A stretch of 64,000 nucleotides of DNA, taken from the NCBI GenBank assembly GCA_036674765.1, contig JARVKI010000004.1:62001-126000 (forward strand). The letters run 5' to 3'. The position numbers were made by a program, and so were the translations under genes. Positions 1-11,057 of this stretch are shown here, one piece after another. The number at the start of each line of letters is the position of its first letter. Within the stretch, counting starts at the first letter, position 1. A model generated the notes under the pieces. That model was not told the DNA's origin and ran no database searches. It worked only from the letters and a program-made list of their open reading frames with translations. Origin of the DNA: Seiridium cupressi (Eukaryota > Ascomycota > Sordariomycetes > Amphisphaeriales > Sporocadaceae).

Positions 1-1303
1 TTTTGAAAGTAATTTTGCTTCTCGTTCTGCTTACAATGGGTGTGATCTTCAAAGGCCTTAATGCGCTGTTTCGGGGTCGTATTACGGTTCTGATTACATC
101 TCGAGTCAGTCAAAGGGGACATAAGTGCATTCACCGAAAAGATCGTGGAACGGGCGATTAATTGTTTGTGTCATGATATCTAGTCTTGTTCTACGCCTGC
201 TAACTTAGATGCTGATCCGCCGTGCCGTAGTTCAGAACGAGCCACGACGGCTTGCCCCAATTTCACCACCTAGGACGATGGGTGCACTGAATAAACGTCT
301 TGCCAGAGACCATGACCGATTGTGTTGTTGAGAGTCCTTAAGAGTCAGTGCGAAATGAGAGTCAACTCGTACGATAGTTGAAGGTAAAATGGAATGAAGA
401 GGTAGATAGATGTGAGGTGATTGGCTGAGCCCAAGTCTGTCCATGTATGTACCAAAGCACTGCTAGGTAGGCCAGCGATCTTTAGCTTTGTCCTCTTGCA
501 CGACCCGTACCACTTCTGGCGGAAGGCAGGCGCCATCACTTGCGCTCATGTAACTGCAACTGCAACCTTACGAAGACTTGCTTTTTTGTTTTTCCTCGCT
601 CAAGGTGCGCTTTCTTGCACCCCAAGCCCGAAGAATCAACGCGGCTGTGATTGCAACGTCCATCGTCTCTTGTTGGCCCGACGCGCGCTGCCAACGGACC
701 TATTCACCCTCAGCATCGTTGCAGGCCTGGGCGACCGACCCCCACAATCACTGGGCCGACGGCTCCAAATTCCCCTCCATCTGCCGCCATCCTTCCTCTT
801 CTTCCTGACGACCAGCAGTCGAGCGGCCAGCCCGACCTGGCAGCGACCTGACGTAGACTAGCACCAGCTATCACACATCAACTCCCTCGACGCAACCTTT
901 TCGAAACAGGCACCGCATTGCTCTTGGGTACCGTATTGTACTTGCATCTTCCGACCATGAATTCCTAATCCACCGTTATACTGAATACACTATCGTTTTG
1001 GACCTCGTCTGGTCCAGCCCGATCTGCAATCTTCTCTATTCTTCCCTCCCCTCGGTTGCTGAGCCGAACTGAAGCTGGACCCAACCTAGCCGGCCAAGCG
1101 AGCTCTCTGACTTGCACTTGGCCTAACGCGCGTCTGACTGGCAGGAGCAAGAGGCGCCAACAGCAATCCTCTTCAGCCATTCCGGCTAACCGTTTTCCTA
1201 CGAACCGACTTCTGTGTCCTCAACCACCCAGAGCACTACATACTCCGTATTCTCACCTCCCTCCGTATATCCCCTCGTCCATACTCCATCGTCCTCCGCG
1301 ACC
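1..1303. other. Upstream region and probable 5' leader of the YAK1-type kinase gene
   Basis: No gene is supported here. The open frames on both strands are short, overlap each other and show no recognisable domain. The stretch from about 550 to 1300 is C/T-rich on the + strand and holds several small upstream open frames, which fits a long 5' untranslated leader for the kinase starting at 1304. The first 400 bases are less GC-rich and featureless. Confidence 0.5.
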
Positions 1304-4103
1304 ATGGATCAATGGCAGGGCTACTCAGATGCCGCCGGCGGGTCGCAGCGAAGATACAATGGCAACGGCCAGCGAGACTATGCCCAGCAGAATAGCCAGG
1401 CCCAGCAGTCTCCGGGAGGTCTGAGATACGACCAGTATGGGAACTTGACGCAGAGTAGCGCGACCTCGCCCATGACCACCCCGCAACTGCGCGATAACAA
1501 CGGCGACGTCCCCATGGCAGACGCCCACGATGCTTATGGCGCCATGAAGTACCCCATGCGGCCACATCACCAGTCTCACCTCTCCGGCGGCCGCTCTGCT
1601 GCCATGAACTTGCACTCGGAGCCCTCTGCTGCCGCACAACGCTATTCACCCATGGAGGTGTTGTCACCGACCTCGCCTTACCCACCCAAGTCTGCTAGCG
1701 GTCAATTCTCACCTCAACGACAGTCACCGACACGCGCCAACAGCGACTATCCATCAAGCACTTACTACAGCAGCAGCAGGCAAGGGTCGCAACTTCCCTC
1801 GATTGCGACTTACGGGAACAATGGCCAAGACAGTCAACCAAACTCGGCCGCACCGTTCGACGGCGGCGCTAATGACATGAAGTCGCCGAGGCGAGCCTTC
1901 CAGCCGGCTCAGCTGCCGGAGAAGAAGCCAGTGCCTGAGTTCAAGAAGCTCAGGACCATGTCCGACTTGCGACCTACCGTCAATACACAGCCGGCATTCC
2001 GTAGGGCTGACCCCGAGGGAGGCTTCATCAGCGTAAGCCTTTTGTATTTTTGTGCAGTTAGATACTACAACGACTGACTTGCAATCCCGCAGCCCTTGAA
2101 GGCCCTCACGACGCAGCTCCCAGCTACTTACCGAATTTGCAACCCTAGCTTCAAATATGAATCATCTCGAAACCCTCGACGAGTGCTGACCAAGCCCAGC
2201 AAGGGAAGCAAGAACGATGGTTATGATAACGAAGATAGTGACTATATTCTATACGTCAACGATATCTTGGGCTCGGAAGAAGCAGGACACAAGTATGAAA
2301 ATCTCTCTCCGTACATGGGTGGCCATCAAAACTTACAGCTTTACACAGAAATCGTTACCTTATCCTTGACGTACTTGGCCAAGGTACCTTCGGTCAGGTT
2401 GTCAAATGCCAAAACCTCAAGACACAGGAGGTTGTGGCCGTCAAGGTGATCAAGAACAGGACTGCATACTTCAACCAGAGTATGATGGAGGTTTCCGTTC
2501 TCGATTTATTGAATACGAAACTAGATAAGAACGATGACCACCATCTACTCCGGCTGAAGGACACCTTCATCCATCGACAGCATCTTTGCTTGGTATTCGA
2601 GCTTCTGAGCGTCAACCTCTACGAGCTCATCAAACAGAACCAATTCCGTGGTCTTAGTACCACCTTGGTTCGGGTCTTTGCCCAACAATTACTAAACGGC
2701 CTGGCCTTACTGAACAAAGCCCGCCTCATCCATTGCGACCTGAAACCCGAGAATATCCTATTGAAAAATCTTGAGAGTCCGATCATCAAGATTATTGATT
2801 TTGGCTCGGCATGCGATGAACGCCAGACTGTTTACACCTACATTCAGTCTCGGTTCTACAGATCGCCCGAGGTTCTTCTGGGTCTTCCGTACTCTTCGGC
2901 AATTGACATGTGGTCGCTCGGTTGTATTGTGGTCGAGCTCTTCCTTGGGTTGCCCTTGTTCCCAGGCTCTTCCGAGTACAATCAGGTTTCCAGGATAGTC
3001 GAGATGCTGGGAACTCCTCCGAACTGGATGATTGAGGTTGGCAAACAGGCCGGAGACTTCTTCGAAAAGCGTCAGGATGAGTTTGGTCGCAAAACCTACC
3101 ACCTGAAGAGTATGGAACAATACGCGAGGGAGCGCGGCACGAAGGAACAGCCCAGCAAGAAATATTTCCAGGCCAATACCCTGCCGGAGATCATCAAGTC
3201 GTACCCAATGCCGCGTAAGAACATGAAACAAAGCGAAATCGATCGAGGTATGTATCAATGAGTTGACACTGATCAATCTGAAGCTGACAAACTTGTATAG
3301 AAATGAACAATCGCATCGCATTCATCGATTTCGTCAGAGGTTTGTTGACAATTAGCCCTCTGGAGAGATGGTCACCACAGCAAGCGAAGCTTCACCCATT
3401 CATCACGCAGCAGAAGTTCACGGGGCCGTTTGTGCCACCCATGAACCTGAAAGCTAGTTCTCTGAACCGGACACCAGCTCCTGGGACGCAACAACAACAG
3501 CAAGCAGCCGAATTGAGCAAACAGAGGGCGCAAGCTGCACAAGCTCAAGCGCAGGCGGCAGCGCAAGGGGCATATGCGATGCAACAGGCTCCAGGGTATC
3601 CACAATCGCCTCACGCACAGCCGCCCATGTATCCTAGCAACAACATCTACTCACCCGGTGGGTCGCATGTAGGCGCACCTTATGGCACACCTCAACAAGC
3701 CGGATATGGACAGATGCCTATGGGTCAGGTACCGGCTCAAATGCCGCCCGCCAACTATGCTGGCGTGCAGCCACAGCAAAACCTCTATCAGCAAGCAACC
3801 GTTCGAGCCGGTCGGCAGCGAGCTTCGACTATGGACCAGCAGCAAAACGGAATCCCGGCCACAATCCAGCGTGTTGCTAGCCATCTTGACCCAAGCCAGC
3901 CCATCCGCTTACAACCCAGTCCAGCATACTATCCGCCGCCGGCTGATGGCATCGGCTTGCCTGACCCTGGCGCAGGTAGGATCGCTGGCAGGAGAGACAG
4001 CAGGGCTCAGCGAGGCGGTAATAGAGGCAACCTCATTCGCAACTTGGAAGAGAGGACGTTGGAGGAAGGATTCATGGGAAACGGTCCGAGTCCTTGGCAC
4101 TGA
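1304..4103 (+). CDS. YAK1: YAK1-type dual-specificity (DYRK family) protein kinase
   Basis: Four exons, 1304-2032, 2093-2292, 2349-3247 and 3301-4103, give 876 aa. The ATG at 1304 lies in ACCATGG. Residues 1-240 are disordered and rich in Gln, Ser and Pro. The kinase domain starts near residue 311, with glycine loop GQGTFGQV (320-327), ATP lysine K342, catalytic HCDLKPEN (Asp440) and DFG (Asp460). The activation loop carries YTY (472-474), the DYRK autophosphorylation motif. The C-terminal 250 residues are Gln/Pro-rich. The HCD in place of HRD and the long flanking tails point to Yak1 rather than Pom1 or Prp4. Yak1 homologues restrain growth and promote stress responses downstream of PKA/TOR. 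Intron 2 uses the AG at 2347-2348; an earlier AG at 2337-2338 would break the frame. Family assignment is firm; the physiological role is inferred from the family. Confidence 0.95.
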
Positions 4104-5772
4104 AGCAGTGATTCTCAGAACGATCGACTGGACTCCCACGATTCATTCACCACGCCGTCTTGGCGCCTTTACGAGCATGCTGACTTGCACTGACCGTGCT
4201 TGGTCCAACGAGTGCGCTGTTGAGGCGGACTAGGATAGCATGTGCAACGATCATCTTAACTTGGCACCCGCCATCTCCATCTGCCTTTCCGGTGTTCTTT
4301 GTTGAGTAGTCACCGAGCTGCTGCACTTTGTATAGCAGCTTCAGTAGGATAGGAGCGACGGACGGTCAACACATGCGGCTTTGGAGCTACATCAGCTCTC
4401 TGCGGTGCGTCGATTCAGCAGTGAAATGCGCCGTTGCGAAAAGCCGTATGTCCAGAGCCCTTCGTAGAACATCAGGAAACAGGCAAAGTAAGTTGATTGT
4501 TTCCCACGGGCGACCATCTCTTCATGGCGGTCAGGCCTGTTCCATACACATGCGCCACCCTAGCATCGTCTTGTTGCAATGCCATGAAATTGCGACTGAT
4601 TGGTGAAGATTTTTTTCTCGACCCTCTCGATTTTCTATACACTTGGTGGTTACTTGGTGGTTGATGCAGGGCTGGGCCGAGAGTTGTAAACCACTTGTTT
4701 ATTGAGGTGATGCCCGGTATCCTTAGGTGGACACGACTAGCAAAGTCTGGAGAGGCGGTATGATGACATGTTCATGGTGTAGGAGTACGAGTAATGCATT
4801 ATCATGGCAACAGAGGGTGTTGGTGCCTACGAATCAGGTTTCGTGCTGGTCCTCGCACAGATAGAGGAAACATGGAGATGGATAACTCCATCATTTCAGA
4901 ATCGGCCCCTTACAACGAAGTATCTCAAGGGACAGACTCTTCAACCAGAATGAAGGCCAGGACGGATATGAGAAATGCCATGAATAGGAACATACCGATC
5001 AAACTCCGTTCTCCGCCTCTTCTTCGCCTAGTTGCAAGGTCAATATTGCAAGCAGGACCTATGTATGTGGTGACTCCATTGGCGCCTTGGCAATAGCCGT
5101 ACTTGTATACTCGGAGCTTGCTGATCTCCGTTCTATTCACGATCCTACCTTTGCTTTGGAAGAAAGATACTCCTCATTCGGCTTGGTTCCTGCAACTGGT
5201 TTTTTGACAAACGGGTCCGATCCGTTATCCTTTTGGCCGAGCATAGCCGACCCTCACTGGCTTTACATACCGGGAACGGAAGGTTGATATAATTGCCATC
5301 ACTAATCTTAAAGATTGAAGATGCGCAGTCATCTCACGGGCAATGCAGTGTTACTCAGGATCGAGCTACTGAGCGACAAACCGTACAAAATGTCTTTCTT
5401 TCTATGTTTCGGGCCGTCTCCATATGTGTCATTGTCAATATGAATTCTAGTATTTAATGATTCATGATTGATGCAGATGTGATGCCCGAGACCATCAAGC
5501 CTATATAGTCCGCCGTAATCACTTGCCGCCACCACCGAACGCCAATACACCTTTTTCATGCCACATCAAGGACAGCAAGGACCCATGCCAATAAATACAA
5601 GGAAAGGATAGTTGTACCCTCCACCAGATGAGGTTGACAGATGGGACCGTGCCTCCAGGACCATTCCCCATTATTTAGACAACCAACTGCGCTCTAAGAC
5701 ATGGAGTTCTCTAACGGGGGAAAAAAAGCTTCACATCTACTTTCCTCTTGCGTCTCAAAATACACGCTCGTC
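4104..5772. other. Convergent intergenic region between the YAK1-type and RRM genes
   Basis: Both flanking genes end here, so this should hold two 3' untranslated regions. No coding gene is recognisable; the longest frames (about 100 codons) have no domain and no coding-like composition. An exact 11-bp tandem duplication (ACTTGGTGGTT twice) lies at 4641-4662. Confidence 0.5.
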
Positions 5773-6958
5773 TCATCGTCCACGGCTCCGGCCTGGAAAC
5801 CCTCTTCCTCTGCGGTTGCCGCCTGCATTGCCACCGGCCCTATTACTTACTAGCCGATCGCTGTACAGACCACCACCGTTGCGTCCTTCATCCGATGCCA
5901 CGGGCTCGTCGAAGCCATTGGATCCGTCAACTATAACGCTGTTGCCGCCTAGCCTAGACTCGTTCGCTCGTGGCGCTGCAGTTGGGATATGGCTGCCGCC
6001 GCCCGGCTTGTAGTAGACGTAGAGTAGACGTCCGTCAGCCTGTGATGTACGTCAGTGTTACGGCTTTCTCATTCATGTCTTTGTTCCGATCAGTCACGTG
6101 TCGTATGTAACATAAATGAATTTCCGAAGGGTGGGAGCTTCGTAAAGGGCTTGAGGGTCGAACAAGGCGGCACGGTACGGAGAACAGTATCAGATTGCTT
6201 TTCAGGCATACGTACAGTTTGGTTGTTGAACGTCTGGATCACCCGATCAGCACCCTCTTTGCTCTCAAACACAATCTCTGCAACGACAATCGGCTGCGTC
6301 TTGATCAGACGGCAGCTCTGGACGATCCCGCCGACCGGTGTCATTGCGCTCTCGATGTCGGCTGCTGTTGTGCCCGGCGCAAAGTTCTGAGCGTTTACAA
6401 CGTACGGTCCCGCCAATCCCCGGATAGTGATGCCGCGGGCTGGCGCCGCCGGCGCTTGTGTGATATTCATCTGGGTATCCGAGACGCGCGAAATGGCGTT
6501 GGCTAGCCTGGCGACACGATTGCCCGCGCGAGGACCTGTGGGAATCGCCTTTGCGGCTGGCTTCGTCCCCGGGGCATGGATTCTGGCTGCCAACGAGTTG
6601 GGCTTGGGCGCCTGCTGTTGGCTCTGGGCCCTGAGGTTTGGGGTCGAGCGTGTGCCGTGCAGATCGTGTGTCCACTCGCCGTTGATGTCGCCGGGCGGGA
6701 TGCGCGCTGCAGACGACGTTCGCGCGGCCTTTTTGACGCCGACTCTGCTTGCCAAAGACCCGCCGGCAATCGGGCCCTTGCCGGGAGCGCTGGCGCGGCG
6801 GTTGTCTTTGGTTCCGAAGATCCTGGCTGCGAGGGCTTCGTTCTTCTTGCGCTCACGCCCTAGTCGCTGTGTAAGCTCAACAATCCGGGAAATATGCGTC
6901 CGATGTCTGGCCTACCTTCGCTAATGATTTTGTTGAAATCTGCTGCGACTTTCGCCAT
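5773..6958 (-). CDS. RRM-domain RNA-binding protein with Arg/Gly-rich tail
   Basis: Three exons (6958-6916, 6859-6216, 6039-5773) give 317 aa. The ATG at 6958 opens a short exon reading MAKVAADFNKIISEG. Residues 15-155 are basic and low in complexity, with repeated LAARI/LASRV-type segments. An RRM spans about 157-240: the RNP2-like strand is ITIRGL and the RNP1-like strand is VVAEIVF. The domain is completed only after the second splice, with NNQT joined to ADGRLLYVYYK. The tail is rich in Gly, Asn and Arg and ends GRGFPGRSRGR, an RGG-like region. This layout (basic N-terminus, single RRM, RGG tail) recalls mRNA-export adaptors of the Yra1/ALYREF/Mlo3 type, but I cannot assign it to that family with certainty. 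Exon 2 joins in frame only at the AG at 6861-6860; two nearer AGs (6877-6876, 6868-6867) are skipped. Likely nuclear and involved in mRNP assembly (inference). Confidence 0.85.
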
Positions 6959-7509
6959 TTTCCTTGCTTCTACCAGGTGTAATTAGGAAAAATAGCACGA
7001 TTGATGGGGGTGTAATGGATGAAAATTGACAATCGTCACTGTTCGTTGGTAGGGACGATAGTGCTCAAAAAGGGCGGCGCAAGGCTGAGGACATTCATTC
7101 CCTTGACGATAGGACAGGCGCGACGGGGATAGCGGTTCAATCAATTGTTAGCGCGTTTCCCGGGATTAGGGGCTCTTGAATTTATGTATGTAGAGCTCGA
7201 CTCGGGGGAGCTTTGCGCACAGCCACAAGGTTAGATATCTCAGCCCAGGGACGCCTCGTAAGCTTTTGGCTGACACCCAAAGCTTGCAGGTCGCTTTTCT
7301 GCCTCAGGCCGCTAGGGTCGCTCAGAGTCGAGACCCCACTTTTCACACCAATCACTAGCTGGGTAGCCACTTCCCACAAACCCGACTGCACTTGGGAAAA
7401 TCCGCAATTTTCGGGTGGGTTAAGTTTTGAGGCCTCGAAATCTTCCACTCCCACCATTCATCACGCATCTCAACCACCATCACGGATTACGCCCAGATAG
7501 ACCGACAAG
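6959..7509. promoter_or_regulatory. Shared divergent promoter region of the RRM and uL2 genes
   Basis: 551 bp separate the start codons of the divergent RRM-protein and ribosomal-protein genes, so both promoters must lie here. The 80 bp before the uL2 start are C/A-rich with repeated CACC/CATC, a typical leader of highly expressed fungal genes. I did not identify a specific factor site. Confidence 0.5.
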
Positions 7510-8603
7510 ATGGGTCGCGTGGTACGTACTGGCAACAAGGGCAATCGAAGCAACGGTCAATGCTAATGCTTGCATCAGATTCGTAACCAGAGAAAGGGTC
7601 AGGGTGGTATCTTCAGTAAGTCACTACCATCTGCTGCAACTGCTGTTCCTTCTTGGGCAAATTCTCGACGCGGCTCTCCAACCCCGATCTCGAAATCATC
7701 TGCAGCGCGATGGAGGAAAGGGTAGCTTGAGGCAGGATATGGAAGAAAAAAATTCGAGGGCAACGTCTTGGGTCAAAATACACGGATTTGGACTTGCAAG
7801 ATTCGGGTCACTAATTCTCGCTCTCCCACAGCCTCCAACACCCATCTGCGAAAGGCCCCGGCCAAGTTCCGATCGCTCGATTTCGCCGAGCGTCATGGCT
7901 ACGTCCGCGGTATCGTGAAGGACATCGTCCACGACCCCGGCCGAGGTGCTCCCCTCGCCAAGGTCATGTTCCGATCCCCCTACAAGTTCAAGCAGCAGAC
8001 CGAGACCTTCATCGCCAACGAGGGCATGTACACGGGCCAATTCATCTACGCTGGCAAGAAGGCCGCCCTCACCGTCGGCAACGTCCTCCCCCTAGGCTCC
8101 ATGCCCGAAGGTACCGTCGTCTCCAACGTCGAGGAGAAGGTCGGTGACCGTGGCGCTCTCGGCCGTACCTCTGGCAACTACATCACCATCGTCGGCCACA
8201 ACCCCGACGAGGGCAAGACCCGTGTCAAGCTCCCCTCGGGCGCCAAGAAGGTCATCAGCAGCAGTGCTCGTGGCATGGTCGGTATTGTCGCTGGTGGTGG
8301 CAGAACCGACAAGCCCCTCCTCAAGGCCTCGCGTGCCAAGCACAAGTTCGCCGTCAAGCGCAACAGCTGGCCCAAGACTCGTGGTGTTGCCATGAACCCC
8401 GTCGACCATCCTCACGGTGGTGTATGTTCTCCCGCTCCCCGCGCACCCCTCGGAAACGTGCTGACACAGACTGCTAGGGTAACCATCAACATATCGGTAA
8501 GGCTTCAACCATCTCGAGGTACGCTGCACAGGGTCAAAAGGCTGGTCTCATTGCTGCCAGAAGAACTGGTCTGCTGCGTGGTACTCAGAAGACGAAGGAG
8601 TAA
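7510..8603 (+). CDS. RPL2: 60S ribosomal protein uL2 (yeast Rpl2, human RPL8)
   Basis: Four exons, 7510-7521, 7579-7615, 7832-8421 and 8478-8603, give 254 aa, the normal length for eukaryotic uL2. Exon 1 encodes only MGRV, and exon 2 follows with [12 protein letters not shown]. The hallmark segment [15 protein letters not shown], which lies near the peptidyl-transferase centre, spans the last splice (HPHGG from exon 3, GNHQH from exon 4). The protein binds 28S rRNA and is essential for 60S function. The second intron is 216 nt, long for this window, and sits early in the gene, as is common for ribosomal-protein genes. Codon use in exon 3 is strongly C-ending (GTC, AAG, CTC), unlike the neighbouring kinase gene and as expected for very high expression. 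The start is fixed by the conserved MGR N-terminus. Confidence 0.97.
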
Positions 8604-9584
8604 GGTACTCTCCAGGGCATGCACATTCGGTGGTTTTATATCACAATGGGTTCGGAGTTTGCTTCGTTACTTCTTTGCATCTGTAGGTACAGGTTGAGCT
8701 AGGTATGAGGAAAAGGCTCAATGGGATGTACCCGGTCAAGACAAATTTCTGATGATTAATGCGACTTGGCTTTTCCGTACGATGTGACAAGAGGAAGAAG
8801 GCATTGAGCTGAATGTGCTTGCGTGACGTACAAGTCAATCTGCCAAGGCAAACCGCTGCAACGAAGAAGGGGCCATAGTCCAGACGACGATGTCTGGGTT
8901 CGCCTGAAGAACCCTGAAACGAGGCAAACTACTAGAAGTCGTGCGATATACCCATCATGAATACAATGGTATCAAGCGTATAATACGTAGATGACTGTGC
9001 ACGAACGTAGCTACCATGTACCAGACAGGTCGTAGGTAGGTGGGTATCTATCGCATGAGACGAAAACCGCTCATGTCTATTCGCCGCATCAATACCAGCA
9101 GAGCAGCTTTGGAGCGAAGGTGGATAGCAGAAAGCAGGAAGGAGTTGGGGCATGCGTACAGCACTGCTCCGGCCGAGCTCGCGTGACGATCATCAGACAT
9201 GACCATCCCGCTACGTTTAGTTTGACGTAACTCGAACCATATAAAAGCAACACAAGGGAGCAGCGAGCTTGTCCAGTCTGGAACTTGAACAAGATACTCA
9301 CTCGTCCCACGGACGCCGCGGAGAAGATTACATCCATGACAACTGCCATCATGCTCCCCAGGAGCGCCTTTTCAAGGACGGCCTCGTCTATCCCTTGCAT
9401 GAAGAGATGCCGGCCGTCGAGGTGGTATGCCACTTTCGGGCGCCCCACAGCCTTGAGGACCGAGAGGACCCCGAAAGTGAACCCCACCATCCTCCTCTCT
9501 CAGAAAATCTCACCCCGCCATCGCCTCGACTTGGCTCAGACGACCACAACCACCTTCCACGCATCCCTCAGATCACAACACACA
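8604..9584. other. Intergenic region between the uL2 and adenosine kinase genes
   Basis: It holds the 3' end of the uL2 transcript and the promoter and leader of adenosine kinase. The last 120 bp before 9585 are rich in CAC/ACC, typical of a fungal 5' leader. Frames of 120-176 codons that overlap here run into adenosine kinase exon 1 in mixed frames and look like chance. No separate gene is supported. Confidence 0.5.
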
Positions 9585-11057
9585 ATGGCTGCCAACAAGG
9601 AATTCGCACTTCTGTGCCTGGAGAACCCTCTGCTCGGTAAGCAGTTTTCTGCCTATGATTGGAAATGCAGCAATTGGTTCGCAGACCAAGACAACGCGCC
9701 CGGTTGGGATAGAGGGGTAGTGATGGCTGTGCTCGCTATCTTGCCAGCCATGCTCCCATCTGACGTCTCCCGGCTGTGGCCCTCTCTCCTCATAAAACAT
9801 TGCGGACGGCTTTGAAACCATGGATCTGACATATTCTCCTAGATATCCAAGCAGTAGGCGACAAAGCCCTTCTTGCCAAGTACGATCTCAAGGACAACGA
9901 CGCCATCCTGGCCGAGGAGAAGCACACCCCGCTCTTCGAGGACTTGCTGAACAACTACGATGCCAAGCTGATCGCCGGTGGTGCCGCCCAGAACACCGCC
10001 CGTGGCGCTCAGTACATCCTGCCCGAGAACAGCGTCGTGTACCTCGGCGGTGTCGGTGACGACAAGTACGCCGCAACCCTGCGCGATGCCGTCAAGCAGG
10101 TCGGCCTGAGAGTCGAGTACCGAATCGACCCCAAGGTTCCCACCGGACGCTGCGGTGTGGTCATCACTGGACACAACAGAAGTCTGTGCACCGATTTGGG
10201 TGCTGCCAACCACTACGATCTGGAGCACTTGAAGAGGGAGGACATCTGGAAGTTGGTCAAGGGTGCTGAATTCTACTATGTCGGAGGTTACCACTTCACA
10301 GGTATGTCGAAACACGATCACTTTTCTGTTCCACGGCGCCATCTAGAGCAGACGGGCAGCAAAACTTCCTGCTGATTCACGCTGGTCAAACGATCCTATC
10401 TATACTGACATGACTGCCAGTCTGCCCACCAGCCATCCTTACTCTGGGTGAGGAGGCCGCCGCCAACAACAAGGTCTTCATCGTCAACGTCTCGGCACCC
10501 TTCATCGCCGAGTTCTTCAAGGATCCTCTGGACCAGTCTTCCAAGTACTGGGACTACGTCATCTGCAACGAGACGGAAGCAGCCGCTTACGCCAAGTCGC
10601 ACAACCTGTCCGTTGCCGAGACCGACATTGCTGCCATCGCCAAGCATCTCGCCAACCTGCCCAAGGAGAACAGCAAGCGGCCCCGTGTTGCTGTCATCAC
10701 CCATGGTACCGAGCCCACCATTGTCGCTCAGCAGGGTGTCGATGAAGTCAAGAGCTACCCTGTCCATGCTATTGGCGAGGAGCAGATCAACGACACCAAC
10801 GGTGCCGGTGACGCCTTTGCCGGTGGCTTCGTTGCTGGCCTGGTCCAGGGCAAGAGCCTCGAGGAGTCGGTCGATATCGGCCAATGGCTAGCGCGCCTGA
10901 GCATTCAGGAGTTGGGTCCTTCGTGAGTATTCCTGCCATCTTCTTTGTCAATGTTCACCATCATCTTCCTCCAAACTCATATCTGCCAAAAACCAACCCT
11001 TCTGACCACTACTTTACTAGGTATCCTTTCCCGAAGCAGTCATACGCCAAGGCATAG
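9585..11057 (+). CDS. ADO1: Adenosine kinase (PfkB/ribokinase family)
   Basis: Four exons, 9585-9636, 9843-10301, 10421-10922 and 11021-11057, give 349 aa, the usual length for fungal adenosine kinases. The protein phosphorylates adenosine to AMP with ATP, removing the adenosine made by S-adenosylhomocysteine hydrolysis and so keeping methylation reactions running. Motifs visible: the N-terminal substrate segment LENPLLDIQ, GGAAQNTARG (PfkB signature 1 region), and near residue 294 NDTNGAGDAFAGGF, with the GAGD anion hole and catalytic base Asp301. The C-terminal ELGPSYPFP is typical of the family. The last exon is only 37 nt and encodes the final 12 residues or so. Each splice was checked for frame: the joined exons total 1050 nt including the stop. 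It is probably cytosolic, as no targeting signal is seen. Confidence 0.96.

Noticed and set aside
421..861. 146-codon plus-strand frame near the left edge
   Set aside because: Overlaps two other frames of similar size and lies in the pyrimidine-rich leader of the YAK1-type gene.
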